A stretch of 64,000 bases of DNA from Mucilaginibacter aquariorum (GTDB lineage Bacteria > Bacteroidota > Bacteroidia > Sphingobacteriales > Sphingobacteriaceae), in the NCBI RefSeq assembly GCF_024498135.1, contig NZ_JANHOH010000001.1, positions 868,001-932,000 of the forward strand, read 5' to 3'. The position numbers were made by a program, and so were the translations under genes. The notes under the pieces were generated by a model. It did no database searches. It saw only the letters and a program-made list of their open reading frames with translations, and was not told the DNA's origin. Of the stretch, positions 62,309 through 64,000 are shown one piece after another; position 1 is the stretch's first letter; every line of letters begins with the position of its first letter.

Positions 62309-63553
62309 TTATTGCGGCTTTCCAAAAACGGTTACTTCCATTAAGTGGGCGGCGTCACCTTTCCCCCAGGTATCATGCACTAACAGGCGCAGGTAATGTA
62401 CCGGCGGTGCGGATGCTGAAACCAGGAAATCGACCCCTTCTTTTACAAAAGCCTCATCAGCTGCATTTGTAAAGCCCGGCGTTAAGCCCGATGGCGGGTT
62501 TGGATAGCGGTAATTGCCCAGGTTGATCCAGTCGCCAACCACAGTACCAACCGGTGCTGATTGTGGCAAAACAACATCAACCGGCGAAGCTGCATTTGAA
62601 CCCCACCAACTAAAGCTTTTAGGGTTGCCGTGGAAAAACGCGTACTCTAACGGGCGCTCGTAAATTTTAACGCGGCTCAATTGTGCGCTTATGCCCAGGT
62701 TAAACGTACACTGCATTGGCTTGCCTGTACCCGGGTTTGTGTGCCAGCCGTTTGAGTAACCGTCTACTTTCCCATCCCATAAATAAGGAAGGTCCCAACC
62801 ATAGCCTATTTCGCTATCGCTTGGTTGTTTATAAACCGAGAACTTTGTTTTATCAAGCTGGGTTTCAAAAAGCGGTGTAAGATCAAGTATTGTTGTATCA
62901 GATATATTGCCGAATTTATCGGTTACGTATACACCAAATTTTCTTTCCACAGATGGGAAACCCCTTACCGAATAATTTATGCTATCTACATTTGTATAAT
63001 GCTGATCGCTTACTTCAAGCCGCTGAGTAGAATTATCCATCGCTATCAATATCATACCTATTGCCTTTTTAAAGGGGTTTAACGCCTGTATGTTAACGCC
63101 ACCAAAATCTTTGGTAATAACTACGGTTGGTTTTACCAATTTGTAGTAAGGTACATCGGGGTTTACAACAACCTTAACCGGGTCTGATTTTACGTTTGCC
63201 CTGCTCACTGTATAAAGTGTTACATCATAAGGTTTGTTGGTTGCAAAACCTTCTACGTTAACAGTATCTGTATAATAGCTCGATTTTGTTTCTCTTGAAG
63301 TTTTGTCGTTTATTTTATACTGTGCAAGCACATACAAAATATTATCAGAGTTAGGCAGGCTATAGGTTATATACGCCCCACCGTGGTAGTTATCAACTTT
63401 TATATTGGTAACTACACCCGGTTTTGTTTTATCGGTAGATATGGGCTCTGTGTTGTAACCATCATTCTTTTTACAGGCTGATAGCAAACAAACAAAAACT
63501 AATATCTGCAGGCTAAACAATGCCTTAGCGAAATATTTATTTATCTTTTTCAT
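62309..63553 (-). CDS. DUF4959/DUF5000 surface lipoprotein of the PUL
   Basis: 414 residues. Lipobox LLSACKKND. N-terminal DUF4959-like strand pattern (KPGVVTNIKVDNYHGGAYIT), a middle DUF5126-like part (SVERKFGVYVTDKFGNIS) and a discoidin-like C-terminus (MQCTFNLGISAQLSRVKIYE; VHYLRLLVHDTWGKGDA). Common partner of SusC/D pairs, acting as a surface glycan-binding protein. Gene order after SusD supports this. Confidence 0.9.
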   Translation of the reverse strand: MKKINKYFAKALFSLQILVFVCLLSACKKNDGYNTEPISTDKTKPGVVTNIKVDNYHGGAYITYSLPNSDNILYVLAQYKINDKTSRETKSSYYTDTVNVEGFATNKPYDVTLYTVSRANVKSDPVKVVVNPDVPYYKLVKPTVVITKDFGGVNIQALNPFKKAIGMILIAMDNSTQRLEVSDQHYTNVDSINYSVRGFPSVERKFGVYVTDKFGNISDTTILDLTPLFETQLDKTKFSVYKQPSDSEIGYGWDLPYLWDGKVDGYSNGWHTNPGTGKPMQCTFNLGISAQLSRVKIYERPLEYAFFHGNPKSFSWWGSNAASPVDVVLPQSAPVGTVVGDWINLGNYRYPNPPSGLTPGFTNAADEAFVKEGVDFLVSASAPPVHYLRLLVHDTWGKGDAAHLMEVTVFGKPQ

Positions 63554-63592
63554 AATTCAATTTCTTTTATAAATTTCATCACACACTAATTC

Positions 63593-64000
63593 CTACCAAT
63601 ACGGGTTCTGCACTAAATTGCCGTTAACAATAAGACTGTTGTCTTTTATTGGCCATAAATAATTCCTCAGCCCAAAAATAGCGGTGAATATTGTATGCGG
63701 TTGATAATAGTTGGCTGCGTCTGATTCATAAACATTCCATCCCTGCATAGGTAAACTTAACACACTTTGCAATTCTTTCCAGCGACGCAGATCCCAGCCT
63801 GCTTGCCCTTCAAAAACAAGTTCAAGCCTTCTTTCCTGGTGGATGATCTGGCGCAGGCCATCTTTGGTACCAACCTTACCCGGGTTTTTAGAATAATCCG
63901 TCCAGGCTGCAACAACACCCGGTAAACCAGCCCTTGTTCTTACTTTGTCAATGTAAGTATAAGCTTCGGCAGACGGGCCGTTAACTTCGTTTAACGCTTC
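63593..64000 (-). CDS. susD: RagB/SusD nutrient-uptake outer-membrane protein, C-terminal part
   Basis: Only the last 135 residues are in the window; the gene continues beyond 64000. The SusD C-terminus is clear: YIDKVRTRAGLPGVVAAW, DGLRQIIHQERRLELVFEGQ, GWDLRRWKELQSV and the final YLWPIKDNSLIVNGNLVQNP followed by YW and stop. SusD binds oligosaccharide and closes the SusC porin lid. A SusC gene should precede it outside the window. Confidence 0.94.
   Translation of the reverse strand, partial: EALNEVNGPSAEAYTYIDKVRTRAGLPGVVAAWTDYSKNPGKVGTKDGLRQIIHQERRLELVFEGQAGWDLRRWKELQSVLSLPMQGWNVYESDAANYYQPHTIFTAIFGLRNYLWPIKDNSLIVNGNLVQNPYW

Overview
The window looks like a chromosomal segment of a Sphingobacteriaceae bacterium (phylum Bacteroidota), most likely Mucilaginibacter or a close relative such as Pedobacter. 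The evidence is a SusD-type polysaccharide utilisation locus with DUF4959/DUF5000-type lipoproteins, a type IX secretion cargo ending in a CHU_C (type B) sorting domain next to a PorP/SprF gene, Bacteroidota-type -7 promoter elements (TAnnTTTG), a Ku/LigD island with DUF3606 and YtxH genes, and the general protein character. The genus is inferred from gene content, not from an rRNA or marker gene.

Layout. 1-2.2 kb: the 3' part of a TlpA-like thioredoxin gene, a frameshifted small gene and a secreted NUC1-type nuclease. 2.2-10.5 kb: a DNA-damage module with an SRAP/HMCES-type protease, a MNT-type nucleotidyltransferase, AlkB, an error-prone DnaE2 with a catalytically degenerate ImuB-like Y-family protein, and four small unknown proteins. 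Two copies of a 21-bp operator-like sequence (core CTAATATTTTTAG) lie between the divergent gene pairs. 11-14.5 kb: stress genes (single-domain response regulator, YciE/DUF892, Hsp20) and small unknowns. 14.6-20.6 kb: an NHEJ/base-excision island (Ku, YtxH, ExoIII, Fpg/Nei-like, LigD, DUF3606). 20.9-30 kb: a partly decayed defence island with an AAA/HNH pair whose ATPase lacks its nucleotide-binding core, an LRR-TIR fusion, a stand-alone TIR protein, remnants of a mobile element, and a membrane-protein operon carrying a third copy of the operator. 30.3-35.6 kb: a Tat-exported flavin amine/amino-acid oxidase, a Tat-exported PLP aminotransferase, a secreted Hint-domain protein and an MFS exporter.

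35.5-41.8 kb is the most interesting part. A compact minus-strand operon encodes an unknown protein, a Dyp-type peroxidase, a VioB-like ferritin-fold protein with a long Cys/Gly-rich C-terminal segment, a DUF692 multinuclear iron oxidase (MNIO) and its DUF2063/BufC-like partner. I propose that the Cys-rich segment of the 697-residue protein is the MNIO substrate. 41.9-50.6 kb holds a PorP/SprF protein, a 2057-residue repeat adhesin, a formyltransferase-fold enzyme and a tail-collar protein. 50.9-53.6 kb is a lipoprotein / membrane protein / histidine kinase / LuxR-type regulator operon. 55-64 kb is a polysaccharide utilisation locus (clan GH-D glycosidase, GH95, SGNH esterase, two surface lipoproteins, SusD).

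At least five genes (974-1286, 14082-14502, 17699-20448, 25511-25701, 54038-55002) are each broken by what looks like a one-base indel, mostly in short homopolymers. The simplest explanation is residual sequencing error, so these frameshifts should be checked before calling the genes pseudogenes. All functional statements come from reading motifs and recalling families; no database search was run.
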